Assembly: GCA_003164375.1 (NCBI GenBank) | Contig: PLTE01000200.1 | Span: 1-13,308, forward strand | Direction: 5' to 3' | Length of the DNA stretch: 13,308 nucleotides | Source: Hyphomicrobiales bacterium | Lineage (GTDB): Bacteria > Pseudomonadota > Alphaproteobacteria > Rhizobiales > Xanthobacteraceae | Part shown: piece after piece, positions 6,833 through 13,308 of the stretch | How the letters are laid out: each line of letters opens with the position of its first letter | How positions within the stretch are numbered: position 1 is the stretch's first letter | The notes under the pieces: model-generated | The model's database searches: none | What the model was told of the DNA's origin: nothing | What the model saw: only the letters and a program-made list of their open reading frames with translations | Translations under genes and position numbers: made by a program

Positions 6833-7978
6833 GTGATAATTAACAACGCGCTTTCGAATATTGCGCATTACACTGCGCCGCTGCGCCGCTTCGGGGCGTC
6901 GTCGCTGGCCCGCATCGTCGTCCTCGGCGTCGGCCTTTCGGCGATGGCGGCCTATACAATGCCGGATTTGCAGAGGTCCGCCGGAGCCTGGCTGGCGGCC
7001 TGCCTGTGGTGCTGTCTCGTTTATTTTGCGATCGAGAGCGCGATCCACGCCCGCGCCGCCGCTGCACGCGGCTATCTGCTCTCGCCATCGGGTCTTATCG
7101 ACGTGGTCGGCGTCATCGCGGTCCCGATCGCGCTGTTATGCGGCGTCAGCCCGCCGACGGCGTGGCTTTTGGCGTCATTCTGGGTGCTCAAGCTGGCGCA
7201 GAACTCGCCCGCTTTGGCGCAGATCGGCCGGGTATTTCTGATCGAAGCCAAACCGCTTGCCAGCGTGTTCGCGCTGTTCTTGATGATCCTATTTTTAGCG
7301 TCGGCGGCGATGTATGTGATCGAACGCGACGCGCAGCCCGGACCGTTCGGCTCGCTGCCGGCGGCGCTGTGGTGGGCCGTGGTCACGCTGACCACAACCG
7401 GCTATGGCGACGCGATACCGCTGACGCATTTGGGGCATCTGCTCGGCGCCGTGGTGATGATCTGCGGCATCGCCACCTTCGGCTTGTCGACCGGTATTCT
7501 CGCGACCGGCTTTGCCGCCGAAAATCGGCGGCGCAATTTCATCCAGACCTGGGACCTCGTCAGCAAGGTACCATTCTTCCAATCGCTCGACCCGTCCGCG
7601 ATCACCGAAATCACCCACATGCTGCGGCGTCTCGAAGTGCCGGAGCGGACCGCCATCATCCGCCGCGGCAAGGTCGGCGATTGCATGTATTTCATCGCCG
7701 CGGGCGAAGTGCAGGTCGACATCAAGCCGACACCGGTGCGCCTAGCCACGGGAACGTTTTTCGGCGAGCTCGCCTTACTTGGCGATTCGGTTCGCACCGC
7801 CAACGTAACCACGACGATGCCGTCGACCCTGCTCATCCTCGATCTTGCCGATTTTCGCTCGCTCAGCGCCAATCATCCCGATCTCAAGCGCGCCATCGAC
7901 GCCGAAGGCGAACGGCGCATGGGCGAAAATCAACAGCGCCGCGAGCGGCAACGGCTCGACAGCACAGCGCCGTCGTGA
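6833..7978 (+). CDS. MloK1-like cyclic-nucleotide-regulated potassium channel
   Basis: The product has 381 residues and the layout of Mesorhizobium loti MloK1. Six membrane segments fall near residues 25-43, 52-70, 88-105, 108-121, 141-163 and 197-222. The potassium filter TTGYGD is at 188-193, in WWAVVTLTTTGYGD. A short linker leads to a cyclic-nucleotide-binding domain at about 245-360. The phosphate-binding cassette reads FFGELALLGDSVRTANV; Arg321 matches the arginine that holds the cAMP phosphate in this family. S4 has few basic residues, so voltage sensing is unlikely, as in MloK1. By family it opens on binding cAMP and passes potassium across the inner membrane. A basic tail of about 25 residues follows the binding domain. 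The start is a GTG with GGGG six bases upstream; it gives an N-terminus about the length of MloK1's. It is transcribed away from the exporter and has no obvious operon partner. Confidence 0.93.
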   Translation: MIINNALSNIAHYTAPLRRFGASSLARIVVLGVGLSAMAAYTMPDLQRSAGAWLAACLWCCLVYFAIESAIHARAAAARGYLLSPSGLIDVVGVIAVPIALLCGVSPPTAWLLASFWVLKLAQNSPALAQIGRVFLIEAKPLASVFALFLMILFLASAAMYVIERDAQPGPFGSLPAALWWAVVTLTTTGYGDAIPLTHLGHLLGAVVMICGIATFGLSTGILATGFAAENRRRNFIQTWDLVSKVPFFQSLDPSAITEITHMLRRLEVPERTAIIRRGKVGDCMYFIAAGEVQVDIKPTPVRLATGTFFGELALLGDSVRTANVTTTMPSTLLILDLADFRSLSANHPDLKRAIDAEGERRMGENQQRRERQRLDSTAPS

Positions 7979-8009
7979 CTTGACTAGCTGGAACCTTTAG
8001 CCCTCAATC

Positions 8010-8031
8010 CGGCGCGTTCCGATCGGCGCCG
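8010..8031. other. Hairpin-forming sequence between the channel gene and gmd
   Basis: The 105-bp gap 7979-8083 contains CGGCGC and GCGCCG around a ten-base loop. No T-run follows, so it is not a convincing intrinsic terminator. It might be a weak 3' stabiliser of the channel message or chance in GC-rich DNA. I could not pick a convincing promoter for gmd in this gap. Confidence 0.3.
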
Positions 8032-8083
8032 CTACGGCCTGTGAGTTCTTGAATTCGGGTCGCAATCAGGTGGATTCTGACAC

Positions 8084-9154
8084 ATGACAAATCGTGTTGC
8101 GCTGATCACCGGAGCGACCGGTCAGGACGGCGCGTATCTGGCCGAGTTGTTGCTCAAAAAAGGCTATACGGTGCACGGCATCAAGCGCCGCTCGTCCTCG
8201 TTCAACACCGCGCGCGTCGATCATCTGTACCAAGATCCGCACGGTGCTGGCGTCCGCTTTTTTCTGCACTATGGCGACATGACGGATTCGACCAATCTGA
8301 TCCGCATCATCCAGGAAGTGCAGCCGACCGAAATCTACAATCTCGCCGCTCAGAGCCACGTGCGCGTGTCATTCGAGACGCCGGAATACACGGCTAATGC
8401 GGATGCGCTCGGCACGCTACGGCTGCTCGAAGCGATTCGCATTCTTCGCCTCGAAGAGGCAGTCCGGTTCTATCAGGCGTCGACTTCGGAGCTTTACGGT
8501 ATGGTGCAAGAGGTCCCGCAACGCGAGACCACACCGTTTTATCCTCGCTCGCCGTATGCGGCGGCAAAGCTTTACGCCTATTGGATCACGATCAACTATC
8601 GCGAAGCCTACAAAATCCACGCCTCGAACGGCATTCTGTTCAACCACGAAGGACCGACGCGCGGCGAAACCTTCGTGACGCGAAAGATCACCCGCGCCGT
8701 GGCGGCGATCGAGCTTGGCCTGCAAGACCGGATATTCCTCGGCAATCTTTCCGCCCGCCGCGACTGGGGCCACGCCCGGGACTATGTGGAAGGCATGTGG
8801 CTCATCGTGCAGCAACCGGAGCCCGACGATTACGTCTTGGCGACCGGGGAAGAGCACTCGGTGCGGGAATTCGTCGAGAAGGCGTTTGCCCATGTCGGCA
8901 GGACGATCGAATGGCGCGGGTCCGGCCTCGACGAAACGGCCGTCGATGCGCGCGACGGCCGGATCCTGGTCGAAGTCGACAAGCGCTATTTTCGGCCGAC
9001 CGAAACCGACGCGCTGCTTGGCGACCCCAGCAAAGCGCGGCAGAAGCTCGGTTGGCGCCACAAGGTTTCTTTCGACGAACTGGTCCACGAGATGGTCGAT
9101 GCCGATCTGCAGGACATGCGTCGCGACGGCGCGCGCCGCAACCTCCAAGACTGA
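8084..9154 (+). CDS. gmd: GDP-mannose 4,6-dehydratase
   Basis: The product has 356 residues. It converts GDP-D-mannose to GDP-4-dehydro-6-deoxy-D-mannose in the cytoplasm, the first step to GDP-L-fucose and also the source of GDP-rhamnose and GDP-perosamine. The N-terminal Rossmann motif is GATGQDGAYLAE. The catalytic set lines up with the E. coli enzyme: Thr134 and Glu136 in STSELYG, Tyr158 and Lys162 in SPYAAAKLYAYW. The signature GETFVTRKITRA and the substrate-side RDWGHARDYVEGMW are intact, and RYFRP.E...LLGDPSKA.. marks the C-terminal part. The loop before RYFRP is shorter than in E. coli, and NHEGPTRGE replaces the usual NHESPRRGE. AGGTGG lies ten bases before the ATG. The next gene, fcl, completes the pathway. 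In rhizobia, homologues are called noeL when they serve Nod-factor fucosylation; no nod genes are present here, so surface polysaccharide is more likely. Confidence 0.96.
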   Translation: MTNRVALITGATGQDGAYLAELLLKKGYTVHGIKRRSSSFNTARVDHLYQDPHGAGVRFFLHYGDMTDSTNLIRIIQEVQPTEIYNLAAQSHVRVSFETPEYTANADALGTLRLLEAIRILRLEEAVRFYQASTSELYGMVQEVPQRETTPFYPRSPYAAAKLYAYWITINYREAYKIHASNGILFNHEGPTRGETFVTRKITRAVAAIELGLQDRIFLGNLSARRDWGHARDYVEGMWLIVQQPEPDDYVLATGEEHSVREFVEKAFAHVGRTIEWRGSGLDETAVDARDGRILVEVDKRYFRPTETDALLGDPSKARQKLGWRHKVSFDELVHEMVDADLQDMRRDGARRNLQD

Positions 9155-9169
9155 CGTGCAAGACTGACG
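9146..9169 (+). repeat. Tandem repeat duplicating the end of gmd
   Basis: CAAGACTGACG occurs twice with a two-base spacer (9146-9156 and 9159-9169), a 13-base period. The first copy holds the last codons and the TGA stop of gmd, the second lies just downstream. It looks like a small slippage duplication. Confidence 0.7.
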
Positions 9170-9214
9170 CAAGCTACATTGGTAGAAAACGGACAAGGCG
9201 GACGACGAAAAGGC

Positions 9215-10183
9215 ATGAGCGGCTCGCCGACCATATTCGGCTTAACGGGCAAACGCATCTTCGTTGCCGGGCACGCCGGCATGGTCGGATCGGCCATCGT
9301 TCGGCGGCTGGAACGCGAGCACTGCGACATCGTCACCGTCGCGCGACGCGATCTCGACTTGCGGCAATCGGACGAGGTCAATCGTTTCATGGCGCAGGCC
9401 AAGCCCGACGCGGTCTTCATCGCCGCCGGGAAGGTCGGCGGCATCCGCGCCAACAGCGCCTTCCCCGCCGACTTCATCGCCGACAATGTCGCGATCGCGC
9501 TCAACGTCATTCGCGCCGCGCACAGTGCCGGGGTTAAGAAGCTTGTCTACCTCGGTTCATCCTGCATCTATCCGCGACTGGCGCCGCAGCCAATGGCGCC
9601 GGACATGCTGCTGTCCGGACCGCTGGAGCCGACCAATCAATGGTACGCCGTCGCCAAGATCGCCGGCATCAAATTGTGCGAGGCGTACCGCCTGCAACAC
9701 GGTGCGGATTTTGTCTCGGTGATGCCAACAAATCTCTACGGCCCGGGCGACAATTACGATCCGCGGGACAGCCACGTGCCGGCCGCGCTGCTGCGACGTC
9801 TTCATGAAGCCAAGATCGCCGGCGCCGAAAGCGCGACCATTTGGGGCACCGGGTCGCCGCGGCGCGAGTTTCTCGCGGTCGACGACCTTGCCGACGCCTG
9901 CGTCTTCGTCATGAAATGCTATTCGAATCTGGAGTTCCTGAATATCGGGACCGGCGAAGACATCTCGATCGCTGAATTTGCCCGGCTGATTGCCGAGGTA
10001 GTCGGCTATCGCGGCAAGTTCGAGTTCGATACGTCCCGGCCGGACGGCACGCCGCGCAAGCGTCTGGACGTGTCGCGCATCAACGCGCTCGGCTGGCGCG
10101 CGACGACCCCGTTGCGCGACGGACTAAAGCGCATGTATGACGACTTTCTGGCGCGCTATGACTCCATCCGTGCCGACACTTAG
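9215..10183 (+). CDS. fcl: GDP-L-fucose synthase (4-keto-6-deoxymannose epimerase-reductase)
   Basis: The product has 322 residues, against 321 for E. coli WcaG. It epimerises C3 and C5 of the Gmd product and reduces it with NADPH to GDP-L-fucose. The nucleotide-binding motif is GHAGMVGSAI. Catalytic residues match E. coli at a steady offset of eight: Ser115 and Cys117 in GSSCIYP, Tyr144 and Lys148 in YAVAKIAGIKLCE, and His187 in DSHV. VMPTNLYGPGDN and RPDGTPRKRLDVSR complete the family pattern. The ATG at 9215 is chosen over an in-frame TTG at 9179 because the family N-terminus begins close to it and the extra 12 residues do not fit the fold. It follows gmd by 60 bp on the same strand, a conserved pairing, and no terminator lies between. 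Names used elsewhere are wcaG and, for Nod-factor loci, nolK. Confidence 0.95.
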   Translation: MSGSPTIFGLTGKRIFVAGHAGMVGSAIVRRLEREHCDIVTVARRDLDLRQSDEVNRFMAQAKPDAVFIAAGKVGGIRANSAFPADFIADNVAIALNVIRAAHSAGVKKLVYLGSSCIYPRLAPQPMAPDMLLSGPLEPTNQWYAVAKIAGIKLCEAYRLQHGADFVSVMPTNLYGPGDNYDPRDSHVPAALLRRLHEAKIAGAESATIWGTGSPRREFLAVDDLADACVFVMKCYSNLEFLNIGTGEDISIAEFARLIAEVVGYRGKFEFDTSRPDGTPRKRLDVSRINALGWRATTPLRDGLKRMYDDFLARYDSIRADT

Positions 10184-10229
10184 AGCCATCTTCACGTCGC
10201 CCCTCCTGGCAGGCCAACGACAATAAAAC

Positions 10230-11534
10230 ATGACCATAACGCTCAACGAAACCCACGATCCCGCGCGCCGCAGTTTTGTCGATAGCGCCAACCTGCCCGA
10301 CAGCGATTTTCCGATTCAGAACCTGCCGTTCGGCGTATTCCGCCCCCCGGGACAACAGCCGCGGGTCGGCGTCGCGATCGGCGACCACATCGTCGATGTC
10401 GCGGAGGCTGGAGCTGGGTTCGGCGGACTTGCCGCCGAGGCGGCGCGCGCCTGTCGCGCGCCGTATCTCAATTACCTGATGTCGCTCGGGCCGCAAGCCT
10501 GGTCGGAGCTTCGGCTTGCGCTGTCGCGCGGCCTGAGCGCCGAATATGGCGGCGCGAGCGTGCGCAGCGCCCTGGTGCCGATGGCGGATGTGGAACTGTT
10601 GTTGCCAGCGGCGATTCCGAATTTTACCGATTTTTTTGCGTCGGTTTTTCACGCCACCAATGCGGGGCGCATGTTCCGGCCGGACAGCCCGCTGATGCCG
10701 AACTACAAATACGTACCGGTCGCCTATCACAGCCGCGCGTCGTCTATCCGCCCCAGCGGCGCGGCGTTCAAGCGGCCGTGCGGCCAGCGCAAACCGCCGA
10801 ACGAGACGGTGCCGAACTACGGTCCGTCGCGCAATTTGGATTTTGAGCTCGAACTCGGATTTTACGTCGGCGCGCCCAGCGAGCTGGGCCGGCCCGTTCC
10901 GATCGGCAAGGCGGCAGAGCATATTTTCGGTTTTTGCCTGCTCAACGATTGGTCGGCGCGTGACGTGCAAGCGTGGGAATACCAGCCGCTCGGGCCATTC
11001 CTGGCAAAGAGTTTCGCGACTACGGTTTCGCCATGGGTGGTGACGGCGGAGGCGCTGGCGCCTTTTCATACCGCGGCGTTCGCGCGGCCCGAGGGCGATC
11101 CGGCGCCACTGCCCTATCTCGACGACGCGGACGACCGCGCGCATGGCGGGCTCGACATCTCGCTGGAAGTCTATATGGCGACGGAATCGATGCGGCGCGC
11201 GGGTTCCGCGCCGCTGCGCGTCACGCAGACTTCGACGGCGTGGTTGTATTGGACCGTGGCGCAAATGCTCGCGCATCACACCAGCAACGGCTGCAATCTC
11301 GCGGTCGGCGATCTCATGGGCACAGGAACCATCTCGGGCCCGGAGAAAGCAAACCTCGGCAGCCTGCTCGAGCTCACGCTGCGCGGCACCGAGCCGCTCG
11401 TGATGCCGAACGGCGAAAAGCGCGGCTTCATCGAAGACGGCGACGAAATCATTTTCCGCGGCTTCTGCGCCAAGCCAGGATTTGCCCGCCTCGGCTTCGG
11501 CGAATGCCGCGCAGTCGTGCTTCCGGCGGCGTGA
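10230..11534 (+). CDS. fahA: Fumarylacetoacetase (fumarylacetoacetate hydrolase)
   Basis: The product has 434 residues, close to the usual 420 or so. It cleaves fumarylacetoacetate to fumarate and acetoacetate, the last step of tyrosine and homogentisate breakdown. The N-terminal domain opens ENLPFG-like (IQNLPFGVFRP). The catalytic domain has the metal ligand Asp134 and catalytic His141 in DFFASVFHATNAG, spaced as Asp126 and His133 in the mouse enzyme. It also has metal ligands Glu206 and Glu208 in LDFELELGFYVG, Asp240 in LLNDWSARDVQAWEYQPLGP, and the lysine-bearing AKSFATTVSPW. GTGTISGP is also typical. No hmgA, maiA or hppD lies beside it. It begins 46 bp after fcl with no clear ribosome site or terminator in the gap, so it may be read from the gmd promoter; an intrinsic terminator follows it. 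Confidence 0.96.
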   Translation: MTITLNETHDPARRSFVDSANLPDSDFPIQNLPFGVFRPPGQQPRVGVAIGDHIVDVAEAGAGFGGLAAEAARACRAPYLNYLMSLGPQAWSELRLALSRGLSAEYGGASVRSALVPMADVELLLPAAIPNFTDFFASVFHATNAGRMFRPDSPLMPNYKYVPVAYHSRASSIRPSGAAFKRPCGQRKPPNETVPNYGPSRNLDFELELGFYVGAPSELGRPVPIGKAAEHIFGFCLLNDWSARDVQAWEYQPLGPFLAKSFATTVSPWVVTAEALAPFHTAAFARPEGDPAPLPYLDDADDRAHGGLDISLEVYMATESMRRAGSAPLRVTQTSTAWLYWTVAQMLAHHTSNGCNLAVGDLMGTGTISGPEKANLGSLLELTLRGTEPLVMPNGEKRGFIEDGDEIIFRGFCAKPGFARLGFGECRAVVLPAA

Positions 11535-11546
11535 TGCCGTCAGACC

Positions 11547-11574
11547 AAGCCGATTGAAGGATCATCGGCTTTTT
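11547..11574 (+). terminator. Intrinsic terminator after fumarylacetoacetase
   Basis: AAGCCGAT and ATCGGCTT form a perfect eight-pair stem around a nine-base loop (TGAAGGATC), and five Ts (11570-11574) overlap and follow the stem's end. It starts 13 bases after the fahA stop. Read from the other side only two Ts follow the stem, so it mainly ends plus-strand transcription and would protect the converging minus-strand gene. Confidence 0.85.
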
Positions 11575-11600
11575 ATCACGCCTCATTCGCTCTGCTATTT

Positions 11601-11975
11601 TCAATGTGTCTTGTGAGCATTCTTATGCCTTCTGACCAACTCTTCGACTTTAGCGACAGCCATCAAACATGGGGCCGCGTATTCGATACCATCAACGGTA
11701 CGCCAACATGTTCCCGTGCATATCTCGTACACGCCCCCGCCAATACCGACAAAGCAACTGGCCATGCGCACAGACTCGCTTGGAGGTACCAAGACGTCCG
11801 GCGCAAGTCCTCTCACTGCGAGGTCGCCATTAATCGGCGATATCGAAGCGGTCACATTCAATTTCTGTTGCTGCTGATTGGGATCAGGGCCGGAATAGGC
11901 GGCCTGCGCCAGGTTAGTCTGTGCGAGAGCCAGCGTGCCGACCCATGCGGCGAAAATGGCGATGCGGATTTTCAT
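11601..11975 (-). CDS. Small secreted four-cysteine protein of unknown function
   Basis: The product has 124 residues from the ATG at 11975. This start is chosen over an upstream in-frame one at 12038 because GGGGAG lies five bases before it and a clean Sec signal peptide begins there (MKIRIAIFAAWVGTLALAQ, likely cut near AQA at residues 23-25). The mature part of about 99 residues starts with a glutamine-rich stretch (DPNQQQQK). It has four cysteines, at 74, 86, 90 and 103, in SCFVG, CTGTCW and APC, and ends in a basic, histidine-containing tail. The even cysteine count in an exported protein suggests two disulfides, which is inference. I recognise no domain. It converges on fahA, and lies 110 bp downstream of the NHL protein gene on the same strand. 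Confidence 0.75.
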   Translation of the reverse strand: MKIRIAIFAAWVGTLALAQTNLAQAAYSGPDPNQQQQKLNVTASISPINGDLAVRGLAPDVLVPPSESVRMASCFVGIGGGVYEICTGTCWRTVDGIEYAAPCLMAVAKVEELVRRHKNAHKTH

Positions 11976-11980
11976 GATAT

Positions 11981-11986
11981 CTCCCC
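11981..11986 (-). promoter_or_regulatory. Strong ribosome binding site of the small secreted protein
   Basis: GGGGAG on the minus strand stands five bases before the ATG at 11975. It fixes the start of the gene at the signal peptide and argues against the longer reading. Confidence 0.75.
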
Positions 11987-12085
11987 GTAGGCAACCGTTC
12001 TGATTGGCGTCTCGACGACTGGTTGCAAACGCCGTCATCGCATACTAGCGGCTGCGTTTGGGATTTGTCTACCGGGTCTCCGACT

Positions 12086-13183
12086 CTACTCCGCCGGCAC
12101 CCATTTCTGCAGGCGTTTACCGGTGTCGACCTCGCCGGTGTAAAAATTGCCGCGGGAATCGAACTTGCCTACATGCACCCAGTGAAACTCGCCGGCGTTG
12201 CGGCCCGGGCCGCCGACGCTGCCGACAACCGCGCCGTCGCGAACGCGGACGGTTTCCAGCACGTTGTCGGTGCCGTCGATCAGCACGAAATAATTCTGCT
12301 TGCGGTCGAGCGGCGAGAAGGCGAGCCCCCAGGCCGAGCCCGAGCCCTTGGTGCTCGGATCGAACACGTATTGCCGCACGAAGCTGCCGTCCTTGTGAAA
12401 AACCTGCACGCGGTTGTTCATGCGGTCGCAGACATAAACGAGACCGTCCTTGGCAAGCCCAATGCAATGCACCGGATTGCCGAACTGCGGCGAATCCGGA
12501 TTGTAGACCGGCAGCGCGTCGTCGGTCGGCGGCTTGCCGTAAGCGCCCCATACCCGCTTGATCGCGCCGGTGTCGGCATCGAGCACCGCAACGCGGTGAT
12601 TGCCGTAACCGTCGGCCGCATAGATCTCGTTCGCCTTGGCGTCGAGCTCGAGCGCCGCCACTTGGCCGAATTGACTCAAATCCGCGCTCGATGTCAGCGG
12701 GCCGCGCCTGCCGAATTCCTTGACGAATTTGCCGTCGGTGGTGAACTTCAACACCATGCCGTCGCCCTTGCCGTTGCCGGAGAGCCAAACAAAGCCCTTG
12801 TTGTCGACCAGGATGGCGTGCTCCCCCAGCGGCCAGTCGTAGCCTTGGTTGTCGCCCGGGCCGCCCCAGGATTTCACCACGTCGCCCGCCTGATTGAAGA
12901 CCAGCACCGAGGGTGCCGGCACGCAGCATTTCGAATGCGGCGGGTCGAGCGCCGCGCCCTTCTCGTCGTCGGTCAGCGAGCGTGGCCGCTGGAACACCCA
13001 GATATTGTCCTGCGCGTCGACTGCCATGCCGCCGATCTGGCCGATGATCCAGTTGTTCGGCAAGGGCTTCGGCCAGTATGGATCGACGCGAAACGCCGGG
13101 CTTTGCGCGTGCGCCGGCAGCGCGCCTGCAATGAGCGCCGCGAGCAACGCCAGCGTGCAGCACCATGAAAGTTTGACTTTCAT
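12086..13183 (-). CDS. Secreted NHL-type beta-propeller protein
   Basis: The product has 365 residues. A Sec signal peptide, MKVKLSWCCTLALLAALIAG, is probably cut after AHA (residue 26). The mature part is made of NHL-like blades: GGMAVDAQDNIWVFQR (51-66), HAILVDNKGFVWLSG (122-136), AALELDAKANEIYAADGYGN (176-195) with HRVAVLDADTG, CIGLAKDGLVYVCDRMNNRV (240-259), WGLAFSPLDRKQNYFVLID (285-303) and HVGKFDSRGNFYTGEV (337-352). This gives about six blades, enough for one six-bladed propeller. Such proteins often bind ligands or act as lactonases or lyases; no specific catalytic set can be named. Two adjacent cysteines lie at 86-87, with others at 240 and 252. AAGGA lies seven bases before the ATG. 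The gene upstream on the same strand ends 61 bp away, beyond a REP-like palindrome. Function is unknown. Confidence 0.88.
   Translation of the reverse strand: MKVKLSWCCTLALLAALIAGALPAHAQSPAFRVDPYWPKPLPNNWIIGQIGGMAVDAQDNIWVFQRPRSLTDDEKGAALDPPHSKCCVPAPSVLVFNQAGDVVKSWGGPGDNQGYDWPLGEHAILVDNKGFVWLSGNGKGDGMVLKFTTDGKFVKEFGRRGPLTSSADLSQFGQVAALELDAKANEIYAADGYGNHRVAVLDADTGAIKRVWGAYGKPPTDDALPVYNPDSPQFGNPVHCIGLAKDGLVYVCDRMNNRVQVFHKDGSFVRQYVFDPSTKGSGSAWGLAFSPLDRKQNYFVLIDGTDNVLETVRVRDGAVVGSVGGPGRNAGEFHWVHVGKFDSRGNFYTGEVDTGKRLQKWVPAE
13165..13183 (-). promoter_or_regulatory. Hairpin covering the start codon of the NHL protein gene
   Basis: The first 19 coding bases form a perfect inverted repeat: ATGAAAGT, a three-base loop, then ACTTTCAT. 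The start codon is the first three bases of the 5' arm, so the message could hide its own AUG while the AAGGA site (13195-13191) stays free. The stem is A+T-rich and only moderately stable. Confidence 0.5.
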
Positions 13184-13190
13184 CTCGATT

Positions 13191-13195
13191 TCCTT
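13191..13195 (-). promoter_or_regulatory. Ribosome binding site of the NHL protein gene
   Basis: AAGGA on the minus strand lies seven bases before the ATG at 13183. It supports this start, which is also where the signal peptide begins. Confidence 0.7.
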
Positions 13196-13203
13196 CGGTT
13201 CGA

Positions 13204-13239
13204 CATTCCGGGGCGCGCCAATGGCGCGGCCCCGGAATG
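13204..13239. repeat. REP-like intergenic palindrome
   Basis: CATTCCGGGGCGCGCC and GGCGCGGCCCCGGAATG fold into a 16-pair stem with one bulged G and an AAT loop. Short palindromes with CATTCCGGGG/CCCCGGAATG ends are, to my recollection, widespread between genes in Bradyrhizobium and relatives. It stands directly after the stop of the upstream minus-strand gene and before the NHL gene, where it could protect the 3' end of a message or weaken read-through. Confidence 0.75.
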
Positions 13240-13244
13240 ACGAG

Positions 13245-13308
13245 CTAGTGAATCTCGGGCTCCGCGATCGGCGCCTGGCCTTCCAGAAAGTCGAAGTCGC
13301 AGCCCTCG
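13245..13308 (-). CDS. C-terminal end of an unidentified gene, cut by the right edge
   Basis: An open frame on the minus strand enters from the right edge and ends with TAG at 13247-13245. The 20 visible residues are acidic and end GQAPIAEPEIH. The codon use is GC-rich like the neighbours. Too little is visible to name the family. It lies 61 bp upstream of the NHL protein gene on the same strand, so the two may be cotranscribed. Confidence 0.6.
   Translation of the reverse strand, partial: EGCDFDFLEGQAPIAEPEIH

Noticed and set aside
6622..6843. Plus-strand open frame of 73 residues in the divergent spacer
   Set aside because: Low-complexity Arg/Ser-rich product with no ribosome site, overlapping the palindromes and the channel start.
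8049..8078. Possible promoter before gmd (TTGAAT and GATTCT, about 18 bases apart)
   Set aside because: The -10 match is poor, and the transcript would begin almost at the start codon, leaving no room for the ribosome site.
9179..9214. Longer start (TTG) for GDP-L-fucose synthase
   Set aside because: The extra 12 residues lie outside the family fold. The ATG at 9215 gives the usual length.
8084..10183. gmd and fcl as nodulation genes noeL and nolK
   Set aside because: No nod, nol or noe gene or nod-box was seen around them; general surface polysaccharide use is more likely.
11604..11990. Plus-strand open frame of 128 residues opposite the small secreted protein
   Set aside because: It has no ribosome site or domain, and the opposite strand has a signal peptide and a strong ribosome site. 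It is still the least certain shadow, since the minus gene is itself unrecognised.
11976..12038. Longer start for the small secreted protein
   Set aside because: It would bury the signal peptide. GGGGAG points to the ATG at 11975.
12023..13168. Plus-strand open frame of 381 residues
   Set aside because: It is antisense to the NHL propeller, whose blades are clearly encoded on the minus strand.

Overview
The window looks like chromosomal DNA of an alphaproteobacterium of the order Hyphomicrobiales, probably near Bradyrhizobium or Rhodopseudomonas. The evidence is high GC with strongly GC-biased third positions, orphan MRRR(D/E)F-type substrate-binding proteins beside a GAF-repeat histidine kinase, a channel closely resembling Mesorhizobium loti MloK1, and a CATTCCGGGG-type intergenic palindrome. 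This placement rests on family resemblance, not on a search. No phage, insertion sequence, CRISPR array, tRNA or rRNA was seen.

Left third (1-6587, all minus strand, read right to left). First comes a one-piece ABC exporter with an unusually compact ATPase domain (6587-5094). Two orphan ABC-type periplasmic binding proteins follow (4975-3995 and 3998-3012), overlapping by 4 bp (GTGA). Then comes a large membrane histidine kinase (2891 to beyond the left edge) with a periplasmic Cache-like region, HAMP, three tandem GAF domains and the start of the HisKA domain. The window ends two bases after the codon for the Ile of the H-box (HEI), so the ATPase domain lies outside. Neither binding protein has a permease or ATPase of its own family nearby. 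The two binding proteins plus the kinase are therefore the best candidate for a little-described system: ligand-loaded binding proteins that signal through a Cache kinase, comparable in logic to LuxP-LuxQ or TorT-TorS.

Middle (6588-7978). A 245-bp divergent spacer holds three small palindromes, two of them abutting exactly. It separates the exporter from a plus-strand MloK1-like cyclic-nucleotide-regulated potassium channel.

Right-centre (8084-11574, plus strand). gmd and fcl, the two-step pathway from GDP-mannose to GDP-L-fucose, are followed 46 bp later by fumarylacetoacetase, the last step of tyrosine/homogentisate breakdown. I see no terminator between them, and a clean intrinsic terminator follows the last gene. 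A surface-sugar pathway and a catabolic enzyme may therefore share a transcript.

Right end (11601-13308, minus strand). There is a small secreted four-cysteine protein of unknown function, a secreted NHL-type beta-propeller whose start codon sits inside a short perfect hairpin, a REP-like palindrome, and the last 20 codons of an unidentified gene cut by the right edge. No gene-free stretch exceeds 300 bp.
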